A DNA stretch of 64,000 nucleotides, from positions 8,213,501 through 8,277,500 of the forward strand of contig CP071065.1 in NCBI GenBank assembly GCA_017164015.1, read 5' to 3'. A program made the position numbers and the translations under genes. This stretch comes from Nostoc sp. UHCC 0702 (GTDB lineage: Bacteria > Cyanobacteriota > Cyanobacteriia > Cyanobacteriales > Nostocaceae). Of the stretch, positions 42,571 to 51,728 are shown piece by piece (position 1 is the first letter of the stretch; each line of letters begins with the position of its first letter). The notes below the pieces were generated by a model that was given only the letters and a program-made list of their open reading frames with translations, did not search any database and was not told where the DNA came from.

Positions 42571-44039
42571 ATATCCAACGTAAGTATAGTCTGCCTAACT
42601 GTACACTGCTTTTAGAGGGTTTAAGTGATGCTTCAAGGGCTGCACATTTTCAGGAACTGCGCCCAGAATTGTCAATTTTGGTGAATGCAGAATGCCATTT
42701 ATCTGGACATAACCAACCTCTGGTAGGAGGACGGGAATTTTTTGAAAGTTTAGTCAGGGCAGTGAGTGCATATGCCCAAGAATTTTTGAGTCAAGTGTCG
42801 AACCCACAAGCGCACAACCAGGACTCAGAGTTAGTGGAATTTCAGAAAATTGACACTAATCGACATAGATTGATTGTGCATTCTGAAAACACACAAGATA
42901 ATTTAGAGTCCAACTCTAACTATAATAAATCACCTATTCAAATTGATTTGAATACAGTGCAATTGTTTGATTTAGTGGAAGCTGTGGATCAGTTTTTCGC
43001 TGACACGCAAACATTACCAGAGTTATCACTGGAATTACAACCAGTTGCAAAACGTTACGGCAGTGGTAATCGAGCCTTGCTCAAGCAGGCAGTACCTGCG
43101 ACTATTGGAGTTTCCAGTTTAGCAGTTGCAGCTGTAGCCTTCAGTTTGATTCCGGTTCCAGAGGTGCGTCCACCCCAACCGAAACCACAAGAACAGAGTA
43201 GTTCTGCAACACCTAGCAGCAATCCTTCTGCACCACCGACAACAACGTCTAGTACAGATACTGCAACTCCGATCGCTGCTGCAACTCCAATCATCACTCC
43301 CACAGTTGCCACGACTCCCACAACAGCCACAAAACCCGCAGTTACAGATTTAGAAGCACTTTTAAAAAATACAGTTACTGAAATTACCGATCCATCTCAA
43401 CTGCGTGCCTTAAATCGCCAGGTTTATAATCAAATTAATCCAGCTTGGACTAATCGCTCAACATTGAAACAAGATTTAATCTTTCGTGTGGGTGTAGCAG
43501 CGGATGGTGCGATCGTTGGTTACAAGGCGGTAAACAAAGAGGCAAATGAAGGAATAAATTTAACTCCTTTGCCCAACCTACTTTATAATCCTGGCGTTCG
43601 TCCGACCATTGCCAATGAACCAATTGCTCAATTTAAAATAGTCTTTGATGACCAAGGTGTATTGCAAGTTAGCCCTTGGCGGGGATATGCAAGAACGCCT
43701 GAAGTGATTGGTTCTAAAATCACTGAACCTAAAACAGTTCAAAATTTAAACCAAAAGCTTTATGGTGCGGTTCGCCAAAGCTGGAGTGGTACTCCTACCT
43801 TCACCCAAGATTTGCTGTATCGCGTAGCAGTCAATAAAGATGGCACCATAGCTGACTACGAACCACTAAACCAAGTTGCCTTTGATTATTTTCGAGAAAC
43901 ACCCCTACCCAAAATGTTCCAAGCAGTTTACGGTTCAACTGTAGCTGCTGCTAACAACAAAGAACCTCTAGCTCACTTCCAGGTAGTATTTAAGCCTAGC
44001 GGGAAATTGGAAGTGACTCCTTGGAAGGGATACCGGTAA
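42567..44039 (+). CDS. DUF4335 family protein
   Basis: A 490-residue protein. The N-terminal part (YSLPNCTLLLEGLSD, LSILVNAECHLSGH, GGREFFESLVRAVSAYAQEFLSQV) is the cyanobacterial DUF4335 domain. One hydrophobic stretch near residues 175-195 (VPATIGVSSLAVAAVAFSLIPV) may cross the membrane. A Pro/Thr/Ser-rich linker follows, then two copies of a beta-rich module of about 110 residues (around NQINPAWTNRSTLKQDLIFRVGV and VRQSWSGTPTFTQDLLYRVAV). The 4-base overlap with the upstream DUF3038 gene points to coupling. The function is unknown. The stop codon is immediately followed by the (GGGGACT)n array. Confidence 0.82.
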   Translation: MNIQRKYSLPNCTLLLEGLSDASRAAHFQELRPELSILVNAECHLSGHNQPLVGGREFFESLVRAVSAYAQEFLSQVSNPQAHNQDSELVEFQKIDTNRHRLIVHSENTQDNLESNSNYNKSPIQIDLNTVQLFDLVEAVDQFFADTQTLPELSLELQPVAKRYGSGNRALLKQAVPATIGVSSLAVAAVAFSLIPVPEVRPPQPKPQEQSSSATPSSNPSAPPTTTSSTDTATPIAAATPIITPTVATTPTTATKPAVTDLEALLKNTVTEITDPSQLRALNRQVYNQINPAWTNRSTLKQDLIFRVGVAADGAIVGYKAVNKEANEGINLTPLPNLLYNPGVRPTIANEPIAQFKIVFDDQGVLQVSPWRGYARTPEVIGSKITEPKTVQNLNQKLYGAVRQSWSGTPTFTQDLLYRVAVNKDGTIADYEPLNQVAFDYFRETPLPKMFQAVYGSTVAAANNKEPLAHFQVVFKPSGKLEVTPWKGYR

Positions 44040-44040
44040 T

Positions 44041-44261
44041 TGGGGACTGGGGACTGGGGACTGGGGACTGGGGACTGGGGACTGGGGACTGGGGACTGGG
44101 GACTGGGGACTGGGGACTGGGGACTGGGGACTGGGGACTGGGGACTGGGGACTGGGGACTGGGGACTGGGGACTGGGGACTGGGGACTGGGGACTGGGGA
44201 CTGGGGACTGGGGACTGGGGACTGGGGACTGGGGACTGGGGACTGGGGACTGGGGACTGGG
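44041..44261. repeat. (GGGGACT)n array, about 31 copies
   Basis: About 31 perfect tandem copies of the 7-base unit GGGGACT occupy 221 bases, the longest and purest STRR in the window. It begins one base after the DUF4335 stop codon and ends about 13 bases before the second IS701-like element. Both strands are open in several frames only because the unit is 7 bases and lacks stops. Confidence 0.95.
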
Positions 44262-44703
44262 AAAGAGATATAGTCAGGACTTACGCAACTGGCACAGGCG
44301 ATCGCTAAAATTGAGTACAGATGTATTGAATAATGGACGCAACTGGCACAGGCGATCGCATTTCTACAAGACATATGTACTAGCAAAGATGAGCTTACTA
44401 ACAAGGGGCTTGCGAAAATTAGTTAAAGTCGTGTCTCTGTGTGAAGCCTTGTTCAAATTATGAGAAAATAGAGTTAAGGATTCATAAAATAAACCTTGTA
44501 TTTTATGAGATTTACTAAACTTAACTATTGCCAATACTTGTTGAGCAGTCAGATTAATTATACAGTCACGAATTTGGCAGAGCATTTAGATCAGATCAGT
44601 CATGATAAAATTAACCGTTATCTCAAAAATGAAAAGTTAACACCTCGTTTGCTTTGGGATAATGTTAAAGATATCGTCCAAGTGAGTGATACTGCATATC
44701 TAG

Positions 44704-46017
44704 TACACTTCGGCGTAAATAAGCCAAGCATTAGATAGCCAACACTTTACCCTTATATGTCCACTTAAAAGGTTTAGCCATTGTTTGATTAAAGTAATCG
44801 ATAAATTCGAGAATTCGGGTTTTGAGGTCATCCTGACTTTTGAAGCTAGCACGCTTGAGTAACTTGCGAACCAAAATACTGAACCAAATTTCAATTTGGT
44901 TGAGCCAAGAAGAATGTTTGGGTGTGTAATGGAAAACAATTCGGTGTGTTTGGTCACTCAAAAAAGCTGCACGGGATTTCATCGATTTCAGAATGCCACT
45001 TTTGCCCTTAATTCCAAGGTCAATGTTTAAATCTTCTTTTTGTGCAACAAAGCGAACTAATGATTCCGACTGGTGAGTATTAAGACAGTCCATAATCAAA
45101 TGCCATTTGATTGCCTGAGGGTCGCTTTCAATAATTCGACGAATATGTTGGACAAAATCTTCTTCGGTTCTTGTGTTTCCACAATTTGGTTCAACAATTT
45201 GACCAGTGGCAATATCGAAACTAGCAATTAAGCTTTGTGTACCGTGACGAATATACTCAAACTCCCGTCTTTCAACCTTACCCGGTCGCATTGGTAAATC
45301 TTTTTCTAAACGCTCTGTAGCCTGAATCCCAGTCATTTCATCAATCGATATTGTACGCTCTCCGTTTTGATAACGTTCAATCGCACTGATGTATAAACCA
45401 GTAATATCTTCAACTTTTGCGTCAAATTCTTCATCAAGAGGGGGGGGTTAACCAGTAGCGGCTCTGGTGGGGTTTAAGTTCTGCTTCTTCTAATAATCTT
45501 CCAACATGGCGGACAGATATGCTTTCAATGATACCTTGTTTCATGATTTCGTCCGCTAGTTCTCTTGATGTCCAATGACTTATTGATCGTCCATAGTCTT
45601 CGGGTGGTGAACATGCAAGGGCGAATAGTTCGATTACTTGCTCCATACTAAATTTTACTGGTGCGCCAATACGCTCTGAGTCTTGTAATCTCTGCAAAAT
45701 AGACAACTCTTTATCGCTATTTTCCAACCATCGGTTTCGCCATAAACGAGCCATATCAAGACTTATATCTAATAATCGAGCAATTTCGCCATGATTTTTC
45801 CCCTCTGACGCTAGGAGAATTATTTTTGCACGTAGTACTATTTGTTGCGCCGTATTGTGTCGGTTGATCAACTGTTGGAGTTGTGAGCGATCGCTCTCGT
45901 TCAAATTTAATACTTTTGCAGCTAATCGTGCCACACCAGGTTCCCTTGTTTTCAGCCTAAACTGCTTTGACTCTACTTTCTTAGTTTCTCACAATAATGC
46001 TTGGTTTATTTCCGCCG
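44704..46017 (-). mobile_element. IS630-type insertion sequence
   Basis: A 1314-bp insert inside the IS701-like copy. It has imperfect inverted ends: left CGGCGTAAATAAGCCAAGCATT and right, as reverse complement, CGGCGGAAATAAACCAAGCATT. An 11-bp direct repeat TGCATATCTAG (44693-44703 and 46018-46028) borders it, longer than the TA duplication usual for IS630. The true edges may therefore differ by a few bases. Confidence 0.75.
44731..45934 (-). pseudogene. IS630-type transposase, frameshifted
   Basis: An N-terminal frame (45934 down to 45434) holds a helix-turn-helix domain (HGEIARLLDISLDMARLWRNRWLE). A second frame, open from the shift through 44731, holds the DDE_3 domain: SIDEMTGIQA, LIMDCLNTHQ, and SSWLNQIEIWFS. 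The two are joined at a run of eight C (45440-45447); seven C would give one continuous protein of about 400 residues. This is either a decayed or misread homopolymer or a frameshift site. A start inside the second frame (45336) would lose the first Asp, so it would not be functional alone. Confidence 0.78.
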
Positions 46018-46967
46018 TGCATATCTAGTTTTTGATGACACGGTGCTGGATAAACGATACGCCACAGAAATAGAGACAAGTAAACGACAATATAGTGGCA
46101 ACCAACATGGTGTAATCCAGGGTATCGGCTTAATAAATTGTATATATGTCAATCATGAAGAAGGAAAATTTTGGGTGGTTGACTATCGTATTTATGACCC
46201 AGACTCAGATGGTAAAACTAAAATAGACCATGTAACAGAAATGCTGCAAAACCTTGTATATCATAAGGTTTTACCATTCCAAGCTGTGTTAATGGACAGT
46301 TGGTATGCCACAAATAAATTAATGTTATACATTGATGGCTTAGGAAAATATTATTATTGTCCTTTGAAACGTAATCGACTTGTAGATGATACTAATTGTC
46401 TTGAAAATTATAAAAGGATTGAATCATTATCTTGGAATGAGGAGGAGTTGATATCAGGTAAAATAATAAAAATAAAAAAGTTTCCTCAAGCTAAAAAAGT
46501 GAAACTATTCCGAGTAACTGTCTCGACCGACAGAACGGATTTTATCGCTACAAACGATTTATCTCAAGATTCTACGGATGTTGTACAAAAAGTGTGTAAG
46601 GTTCGATGGAAAATTGAAGAGTTTCACCGCGAATTAAAGCAATTGACTGGCATTGAATCATGTCAATGCCGTAAGGGTCGTATTCAAAGAAATCATATCG
46701 CCTGCGCTATTTTAGTCTGGCTTCGGCTCAAAAATTTAGCTTATATAACTGGTCAAACAATTTATCAAATTAAGCATGGACTACTATCTAATTATTTAGT
46801 TCAGCAACTAAAACGTCCGGCTGTTCCTATGTTTATCGCGTAGTTGTTTAGGCGCACGGCGCGGTTACACCGCACCATTGCTTGTGACAGTTGCGTAAGT
46901 CCTGATAGTTATAAATTCTTTCAATTCCTAATCGCCAATCCTCAATAGCTAGTAACAAAGACCCAAT

Positions 46968-49238
46968 TTATCGTGTGATTCGTCCCATATAATTCCCCCA
47001 CAATTGAGCTGCTTGGGCACTGCTGCCAGATGTTGGGGAATTATTGTCATTTCCTAGCCAAATTCCAGTTACGAGTCGCCGACTGGGAATAAAGCCAATG
47101 AACCATAAGTCAACGTTTTTATCAGTCGTGCCAGTTTTACCTGCTTCTCCCAGTCCAATACCAGCACTGCGACCTGTACCTCTCGTCACCACTCCCCGCA
47201 TCAAACTAGTCATTTCGTCTGCTACACCAGTTGACAAAACTCGCTTGTTAGCCTTTGGATCTTGGTCAAAGGAATAGATGACACGGCAGGTTTTTAAATC
47301 ATTGCGATCGCTACAATCACTACTATCTAGAATCCGGCTAATAGCATGGGGAGGGTTCCACACTCCACGATTGCCAATGGCACCAAAACCACCTGTCATT
47401 TCTAAAACATTAACAACGCTTTGACCCAACACCAAACCAGGAACCGGATCAAGGGAGGATTTGATTCCCAAACGTTGTGCCATTGCCACGACTTTATTTA
47501 ATCCTACTTCCCTAGCAACCCGCAAGGCGATGGGGTTTTCTGAAAGGGCTAGCCCTGTGGCAATATCTAAACTTACACCAGCACCAGCACGACAGGGTTT
47601 GTAGGTAAAGCCTTGCCAACGTAAAGCGTCACAAGAATAACTTTTTGATGCTGGAATTCCCTGCTCAATAGCAGCAGTGTAAGCAAAAATTTTGAAAGTA
47701 GAACCTGGTTGTCTTTGGGCTTGGACAGCGCGATTGAACTGACTTTTTTTGTAATCAGTTCCACCTACCATTGCCAAAATAGCACCTGTTCTGGAGTCAA
47801 GGGTAACGATCGCTCCTTGAGAAAAACGAAAAGTTGAACCAGCGTTGTTCACAGAATTACGCAATGCTGATTCTGCTTGAGATTGAATTGCTGGATCTAG
47901 CTGAGTTTCGATAATATAATTACCTTCTTTTGCTGCTCCTTCCCCTAAAATTGATTCCATTTCTTGGAACACGTAACTATATAAATAAGGAGCGATTGTC
48001 TTAGCTTGTTGTTCGCAAACTTTTGGGCTGATTTGGATGGTTGAACGTCTGGCTCGATTTGCTTCCTCTGGTTTAATTTTACCCATCTCTAGCATCCGCT
48101 TAATAACACGATTGCGGTATTCAGCAGCTTCTAGCTTATTGGGGCCATCTCCACAAAAATCAAAAGCATTAGGAGCGGGTAAAATTCCCACTAACGTTGC
48201 AGCTTCCGAGAGAGTTAATTCTTTGGCTGACTTGCCAAAATAATACTGAGCAGCATCCTCAAACCCGGAAGTATCCGCCCCTAAAAAGACCCGATTTAAG
48301 TAGGTCAGCAAAATGTAATCTTTGCTGTAGAAAGTTTCTAGCTTGAGAGAAACTATTGCTTCTCGCAATTTCCGCCCTAGGGAGTCTTGAGAACCAACAT
48401 ACTCTCGGAATAAACTCCGGGCTACTTGCTGGGTGACAGTGCTGGCTCCTTGCTGTACATCTCCACTGCGACTGTTGATCAGCACAGCTCGCAAAATCCC
48501 CAATGGATCAACGCCAAAGTGCCAGTAGTAGCGACTATCCTCTGAGGCTACCACAGCGCTGGGCAAATAAGGGCCAAAGTCCTGCAAGCGCTTCATATCT
48601 ACGTGAGCAGTAGTCCGAGGTTCGCGCAGCGGGGTGGTGCCATCGCGGGCATAAACAACTACTGGGGCGCGAGTGGCTGTAGGTAGGGGTGTGACAGAAA
48701 ATTTCAGCCATTCGACGCCAATTACCAAGGCTAAAAGGGCGCTAACACCTCCAACGCCGTATCCTGCAAAAGTTCCAGCTTTGACATACCAGGCAGGTGG
48801 ATCTACGTATTGCAGTCTGACTGAAGCGGCAAGTTCTGGTGGCCCCAAGGTAAGAATATCACCATGACGCAGTTCTAAAGAAGTGATCCGTCGTTTGCCA
48901 CGATAGATGCCATTAGTGGAGTTTTCATCTTTGATGATGAAAACGGGGGTACGCTGGGTAGAATCTCGTGACAGTGACAGGTGAATTTGGCTCACAACTG
49001 GGTTGCGAATCACTATATCGCTGGATTTAGAACTGCGACCTAGTACATAGCGATCGCCCAACAGTGGATATATTTCCGCTTTGTCCGCCCCCGCATCCTG
49101 CACCCAGATTTCTGGTACTTTGGCATTAGGCTTGAGCGCCAGCTTGGAAAAATCAACCCTAGCTTGAATTGTATGTACTGCTTGAGTCAGTTGACCAAGT
49201 AAAGTTTGTGGCTTGTGAGGGGGTTGGGGGGAACTCAT
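46968..49238 (-). CDS. penicillin-binding protein 1A with N-terminal FHA domain
   Basis: A 756-residue bifunctional peptidoglycan synthase. Residues about 50-150 are an FHA domain (YVLGRSSKSSDIVI, VSQIHLSLSRD, ENSTNGIYRGK). One membrane helix follows (about 155-178). The GT51 transglycosylase shows ASEDSRYYWHFGVDPLG, QQGASTVTQQVARSL and KLREAIVSLKLE. The transpeptidase shows QPGSTFKIFAYTAA (nucleophile Ser in STFK), LSENPIALR (SxN) and GKTGTTDKN (KTG). It polymerises and cross-links glycan strands at the outer face of the membrane, while the FHA domain, at the N-terminal cytoplasmic side, can bind a phospho-Thr partner. This would put cell wall synthesis under Hanks-kinase control. Confidence 0.93.
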   Translation of the reverse strand: MSSPQPPHKPQTLLGQLTQAVHTIQARVDFSKLALKPNAKVPEIWVQDAGADKAEIYPLLGDRYVLGRSSKSSDIVIRNPVVSQIHLSLSRDSTQRTPVFIIKDENSTNGIYRGKRRITSLELRHGDILTLGPPELAASVRLQYVDPPAWYVKAGTFAGYGVGGVSALLALVIGVEWLKFSVTPLPTATRAPVVVYARDGTTPLREPRTTAHVDMKRLQDFGPYLPSAVVASEDSRYYWHFGVDPLGILRAVLINSRSGDVQQGASTVTQQVARSLFREYVGSQDSLGRKLREAIVSLKLETFYSKDYILLTYLNRVFLGADTSGFEDAAQYYFGKSAKELTLSEAATLVGILPAPNAFDFCGDGPNKLEAAEYRNRVIKRMLEMGKIKPEEANRARRSTIQISPKVCEQQAKTIAPYLYSYVFQEMESILGEGAAKEGNYIIETQLDPAIQSQAESALRNSVNNAGSTFRFSQGAIVTLDSRTGAILAMVGGTDYKKSQFNRAVQAQRQPGSTFKIFAYTAAIEQGIPASKSYSCDALRWQGFTYKPCRAGAGVSLDIATGLALSENPIALRVAREVGLNKVVAMAQRLGIKSSLDPVPGLVLGQSVVNVLEMTGGFGAIGNRGVWNPPHAISRILDSSDCSDRNDLKTCRVIYSFDQDPKANKRVLSTGVADEMTSLMRGVVTRGTGRSAGIGLGEAGKTGTTDKNVDLWFIGFIPSRRLVTGIWLGNDNNSPTSGSSAQAAQLWGNYMGRITR

Positions 49239-49658
49239 CGGCTATTCACATCACAATTAATTTAGTCAAGAAGCGGGTAAATGGCTATCTTAATACAGTT
49301 CTTTGATCATTTTACTCATAAGCCAAAGCAGAAAGTTATTGTACTGAATTATTGTCGATTCAATCTTAACAACAAAATTATCTATAATCAGTAAAATTCG
49401 TTATTTCTAATCGTTATTTTTTTACATAAATTAAAATTCTAATCCTTACAGTGAAATGGTTATTCTATCTACTACTACTTTGTTGAGTAACAACAACCAG
49501 CAATTTTAGTGTTGTATTTCTCCAAACTATAACCTACCCCTTTAACATATCTACGTCTTTAGAAGCAATACTAAACATCTTCATTTAGGAAGATTTTCTC
49601 AGAACTATTGTCTGTTTTAATAGGTCGAGAGTTCCGTTTCCGTTGAGGTTAATTCAGA
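49239..49658. other. 420-bp AT-rich divergent promoter region
   Basis: It lies between the FHA-PBP gene start (minus) and the secreted protein start (plus), so it must hold both promoters. It is very AT-rich with no repeat array. GTTGAGG near 49640-49648 may be part of the ribosome binding site of the secreted protein gene. Confidence 0.5.
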
Positions 49659-50234
49659 ATGAAGGGAAAATCTCTGACTTTGATTGGTACAGCTCTAACT
49701 TTGGCACTCACCACTGGCGTTGCTGCCGCTCAATCCAGTAAATCCGAGATAGCGCAATCTAATGACTCATCCACAAGTTCAACAACGGGGAATTCAGTAA
49801 ACAAATACAATCTGTCAGCAGATGCATTTAAAATTCTGTGTGAGCGTTCTCCCCTAAATTCCAGCTGTCCGGGTGGCACAGCAGTCACCCCCAGCACACC
49901 AGGCAGTACTACAGTACCAGCCACCTCTCCTTCTGAAAGTGGTACTACTCCTGACACTAGCACCACGCCAGAAAACATCATAACACCTGGGCCTGGCAGT
50001 CCTACTAACACAACCCCAGCACCAGGTAGCCTATCACCTGAGCCTACAACTCCTAACAACATAACCCCAGCGCCAGGAAACCCATCACCTGAGCCTACAA
50101 CTCCTAACAATATAACCCCAGCGCCAGGTAGCTCAACTGACCCTAGCGCCCCTGGTAGCAATAACGAACCAGGTACAAACTCTCCCAGCTCAGTTGATCC
50201 GGGTTCGCCAAAAACTCCTACTACAGGCAATTAA
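49659..50234 (+). CDS. secreted Pro/Thr/Ser-rich repeat protein
   Basis: A 191-residue protein with a clear signal peptide (basic MKGK, hydrophobic LTLIGTALTLALTTGVAAA, cleavage about residue 24). After a short region with two Cys (LCERSPLNSSCPGG), residues 70-191 are low-complexity with degenerate repeats of about 17 residues: TTPNNITPAPGNPSPEP. It looks like an extracellular or periplasmic linker or wall-associated protein. No enzymatic motif is seen. Pro/Thr/Ser-rich spacing may make it a substrate for glycosylation. Confidence 0.8.
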   Translation: MKGKSLTLIGTALTLALTTGVAAAQSSKSEIAQSNDSSTSSTTGNSVNKYNLSADAFKILCERSPLNSSCPGGTAVTPSTPGSTTVPATSPSESGTTPDTSTTPENIITPGPGSPTNTTPAPGSLSPEPTTPNNITPAPGNPSPEPTTPNNITPAPGSSTDPSAPGSNNEPGTNSPSSVDPGSPKTPTTGN

Positions 50235-50305
50235 TTCAGGCATCATTATGATGCTTATTTGCCATAAATAATAATCGGTGCATCTGAATATTTTCCAGAT
50301 AAATC

Positions 50306-50356
50306 GTTAAAACCCTTTCTCAGTCTTATATTCGGAGACTAAGAAAGGGTTTTAAC
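50306..50356. terminator. bidirectional hairpin terminator
   Basis: A 21-bp near-perfect stem (GTTAAAACCCTTTCTCAGTCT and its complement, one mismatch) with a 9-base loop lies 70 bases after the secreted protein gene. A runs and T runs flank both arms, so it could stop transcription in both directions, also for lspA. Confidence 0.75.
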
Positions 50357-50420
50357 GTCAGTTTGAGAAGTGCTGTTTATGATGGCTACTCCCTACTTTC
50401 CTCAAGTGAGTATTCAAGTA

Positions 50421-50513
50421 TAGGACTTACGCAGGACTACGATTTTACGTCATTACGAGCTTAGCGTTGTAATCGCAAAAGCTGAGTTTTTCGTTACGAG
50501 TGCGTAAGTCCTA
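50421..50513. mobile_element. 93-bp MITE with IS701-like ends and 5-bp target duplication
   Basis: Perfect 13-bp terminal inverted repeats TAGGACTTACGCA and TGCGTAAGTCCTA match the outer end of the IS701-like element except for the first base. A 5-bp duplication AAGTA flanks it (50416-50420 and 50514-50518). The inside carries TCATTACGAGC and GTAATCGCAA, shared with a repeat near 51947-51985. Confidence 0.82.
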
Positions 50514-50515
50514 AA

Positions 50516-50541
50516 GTATTCAAAACGACTTTTCAAACATC
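50516..50541. repeat. fragment of the 23886-24046 MITE end
   Basis: The stretch from 50516 to 50541 is the exact reverse complement of the left part of the element at 23886-24046 (its segment ending GATGTTTGAAAAGTCG). It lies directly next to the 93-bp MITE. Confidence 0.65.
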
Positions 50542-50555
50542 GTTTGACAGCTAGG

Positions 50556-51032
50556 TTAGCGTGACCTCTGATTTGAAGTTGGTGTTCTTTGTAAAGAAGC
50601 AATTAGTAAACAAACAATACCAATACTGATGAATGAATCTGCAATATTAAACACAGGAAACTTGATCAATCGAAAATCAAGGAAATCAATAACATAACCT
50701 AAAACAAACCGATCAATACCATTACCTACAGCTCCACCTAAAATTAAGCCATAGCCTAACTGATCCCAACGATTTAAGGCTGGGCCAAACGATGCAAGCC
50801 CTATCAATACCAAACTTACTCCCAAAGATAGCCAACGCAACCACTCTACTTTTCCACTTAACAGACTAAAAGCTGCGCCAGTGTTAGTCACATAGGTAAT
50901 ATGGAATATCTCTGGTAAAATTGGCAGTGTCTGTCCCATGTTAAAGGTTTGTACCACCCAATATTTTGTCAGTTGGTCTAAGAAAAAAGCTATGAAAGCA
51001 GCAATCCAGAAGAGACTATTTTTTAAGCGCAT
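50556..51032 (-). CDS. lspA: lipoprotein signal peptidase (signal peptidase II)
   Basis: A 158-residue membrane aspartic protease with four helices. Motifs seen are FLDQLTKYWV near the N-terminus, VTNTGAAFSLLSG, the catalytic Asp107 in GGAVGNGIDRF and Asp132 in FNIADSFIS. It cuts signal peptides of lipidated prolipoproteins at the outer face of the cytoplasmic membrane, which would process proteins such as NrtA and PstS. It lies 108 bases after bioY on the same strand, with a repeat in the gap. Confidence 0.95.
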   Translation of the reverse strand: MRLKNSLFWIAAFIAFFLDQLTKYWVVQTFNMGQTLPILPEIFHITYVTNTGAAFSLLSGKVEWLRWLSLGVSLVLIGLASFGPALNRWDQLGYGLILGGAVGNGIDRFVLGYVIDFLDFRLIKFPVFNIADSFISIGIVCLLIASLQRTPTSNQRSR

Positions 51033-51140
51033 AGTGAATTAGTCAATGGTCAATGGTCAATGGTCAATAGCAACTGACAACTTACAGGCCCAAGGGTTTG
51101 CGCCCTTACTGACAACTGACAACTGACAACTGACAACTTA

Positions 51141-51728
51141 CTAGTAAAACATTAAATGACGTAATACATATGCTATTACAGTAACGGCACAGACTACACT
51201 TAGTTGGCCTGGTACTAAAAACCAGGAGTATGTAACGATCGCTTGCATTAATGGCAAATTTTCTGTACCTTTCCACTCAAACAAATAACTAATCATCAGA
51301 TAAACAATACCGCACAGGTGGATAGTTATTAAACCACAAACACAACTAAAGGCAAGACTTTCTAGTTTGGGTCTAGCTTTAAAGGCAATTAAGCCACAAA
51401 TCCACGCTCCAGGGATAAAGCCTAGCAGATAGCCAAATTGAGATAACTTGATATAACCAATACCCCCACCATTCTCAAAGACAGGTAATAAGGTCAACCC
51501 CATGACTAAATAGGCAATTTGTGACAATGCGCCTGCATTTTTGCCTCCTAAACAACCTACCAACAAGACTGCACCAACTTGACAGCTGACACCTAAAGAA
51601 AAGGTCTGAATTCCATGCTGGCTCCAACTCCAAGGGAAAGTTATACCACGGGCTTCTAGGAATGTGCCACCCATTGTCAGGAGTAAGCCAATCATCGACC
51701 ATAATAATTGATTGGAAGCGGCAAACAT
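51141..51728 (-). CDS. bioY: biotin transporter BioY
   Basis: A 195-residue membrane protein with six hydrophobic segments, the S component of ECF-type biotin uptake. The pattern fits BioY: QVGAVLLVGCLGGKNAGALSQIAYLVMGLTLLPVFENGGGIGYI followed by FGYLLGFIPGAWICGL (shown here in parts of one continuous region). BioY can move biotin alone or with the shared EcfAT module; no such genes are next to it. No biotin-regulator site is visible upstream. Confidence 0.88.
   Translation of the reverse strand: MFAASNQLLWSMIGLLLTMGGTFLEARGITFPWSWSQHGIQTFSLGVSCQVGAVLLVGCLGGKNAGALSQIAYLVMGLTLLPVFENGGGIGYIKLSQFGYLLGFIPGAWICGLIAFKARPKLESLAFSCVCGLITIHLCGIVYLMISYLFEWKGTENLPLMQAIVTYSWFLVPGQLSVVCAVTVIAYVLRHLMFY

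Larger units (their letters stand above)
44505..46843 (+). pseudogene. IS701-like transposase, interrupted
   Basis: The gene starts at ATG 44505 and reads the same protein as the intact copy up to SDTAYLV (about 44703). It resumes near 46018 with AYLVFDDTVLDK and runs to 46843. The insert stops it after about 66 codons of its own sequence. The catalytic residues all lie in the second part, which has no start. Confidence 0.88.
44275..46904 (+). mobile_element. IS701-like element interrupted by an IS630-type element
   Basis: The second IS701-like copy has the same ends CAGGACTTACGCAACTG and a 5-bp target duplication ATAGT (44270-44274 and 46905-46909). Its two parts (44275-44703 and 46018-46904) appear identical to the copy at 27387-28691, read in the opposite direction. 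It is split by an insert of 1314 bases, so the composite is 2630 bases. Confidence 0.9.

Noticed and set aside
44021..44308. Gly-Thr-Gly-Asp-Trp repeat protein
   Set aside because: A frame of the (GGGGACT)n array that extends into the DUF4335 end and the IS end; no start context.
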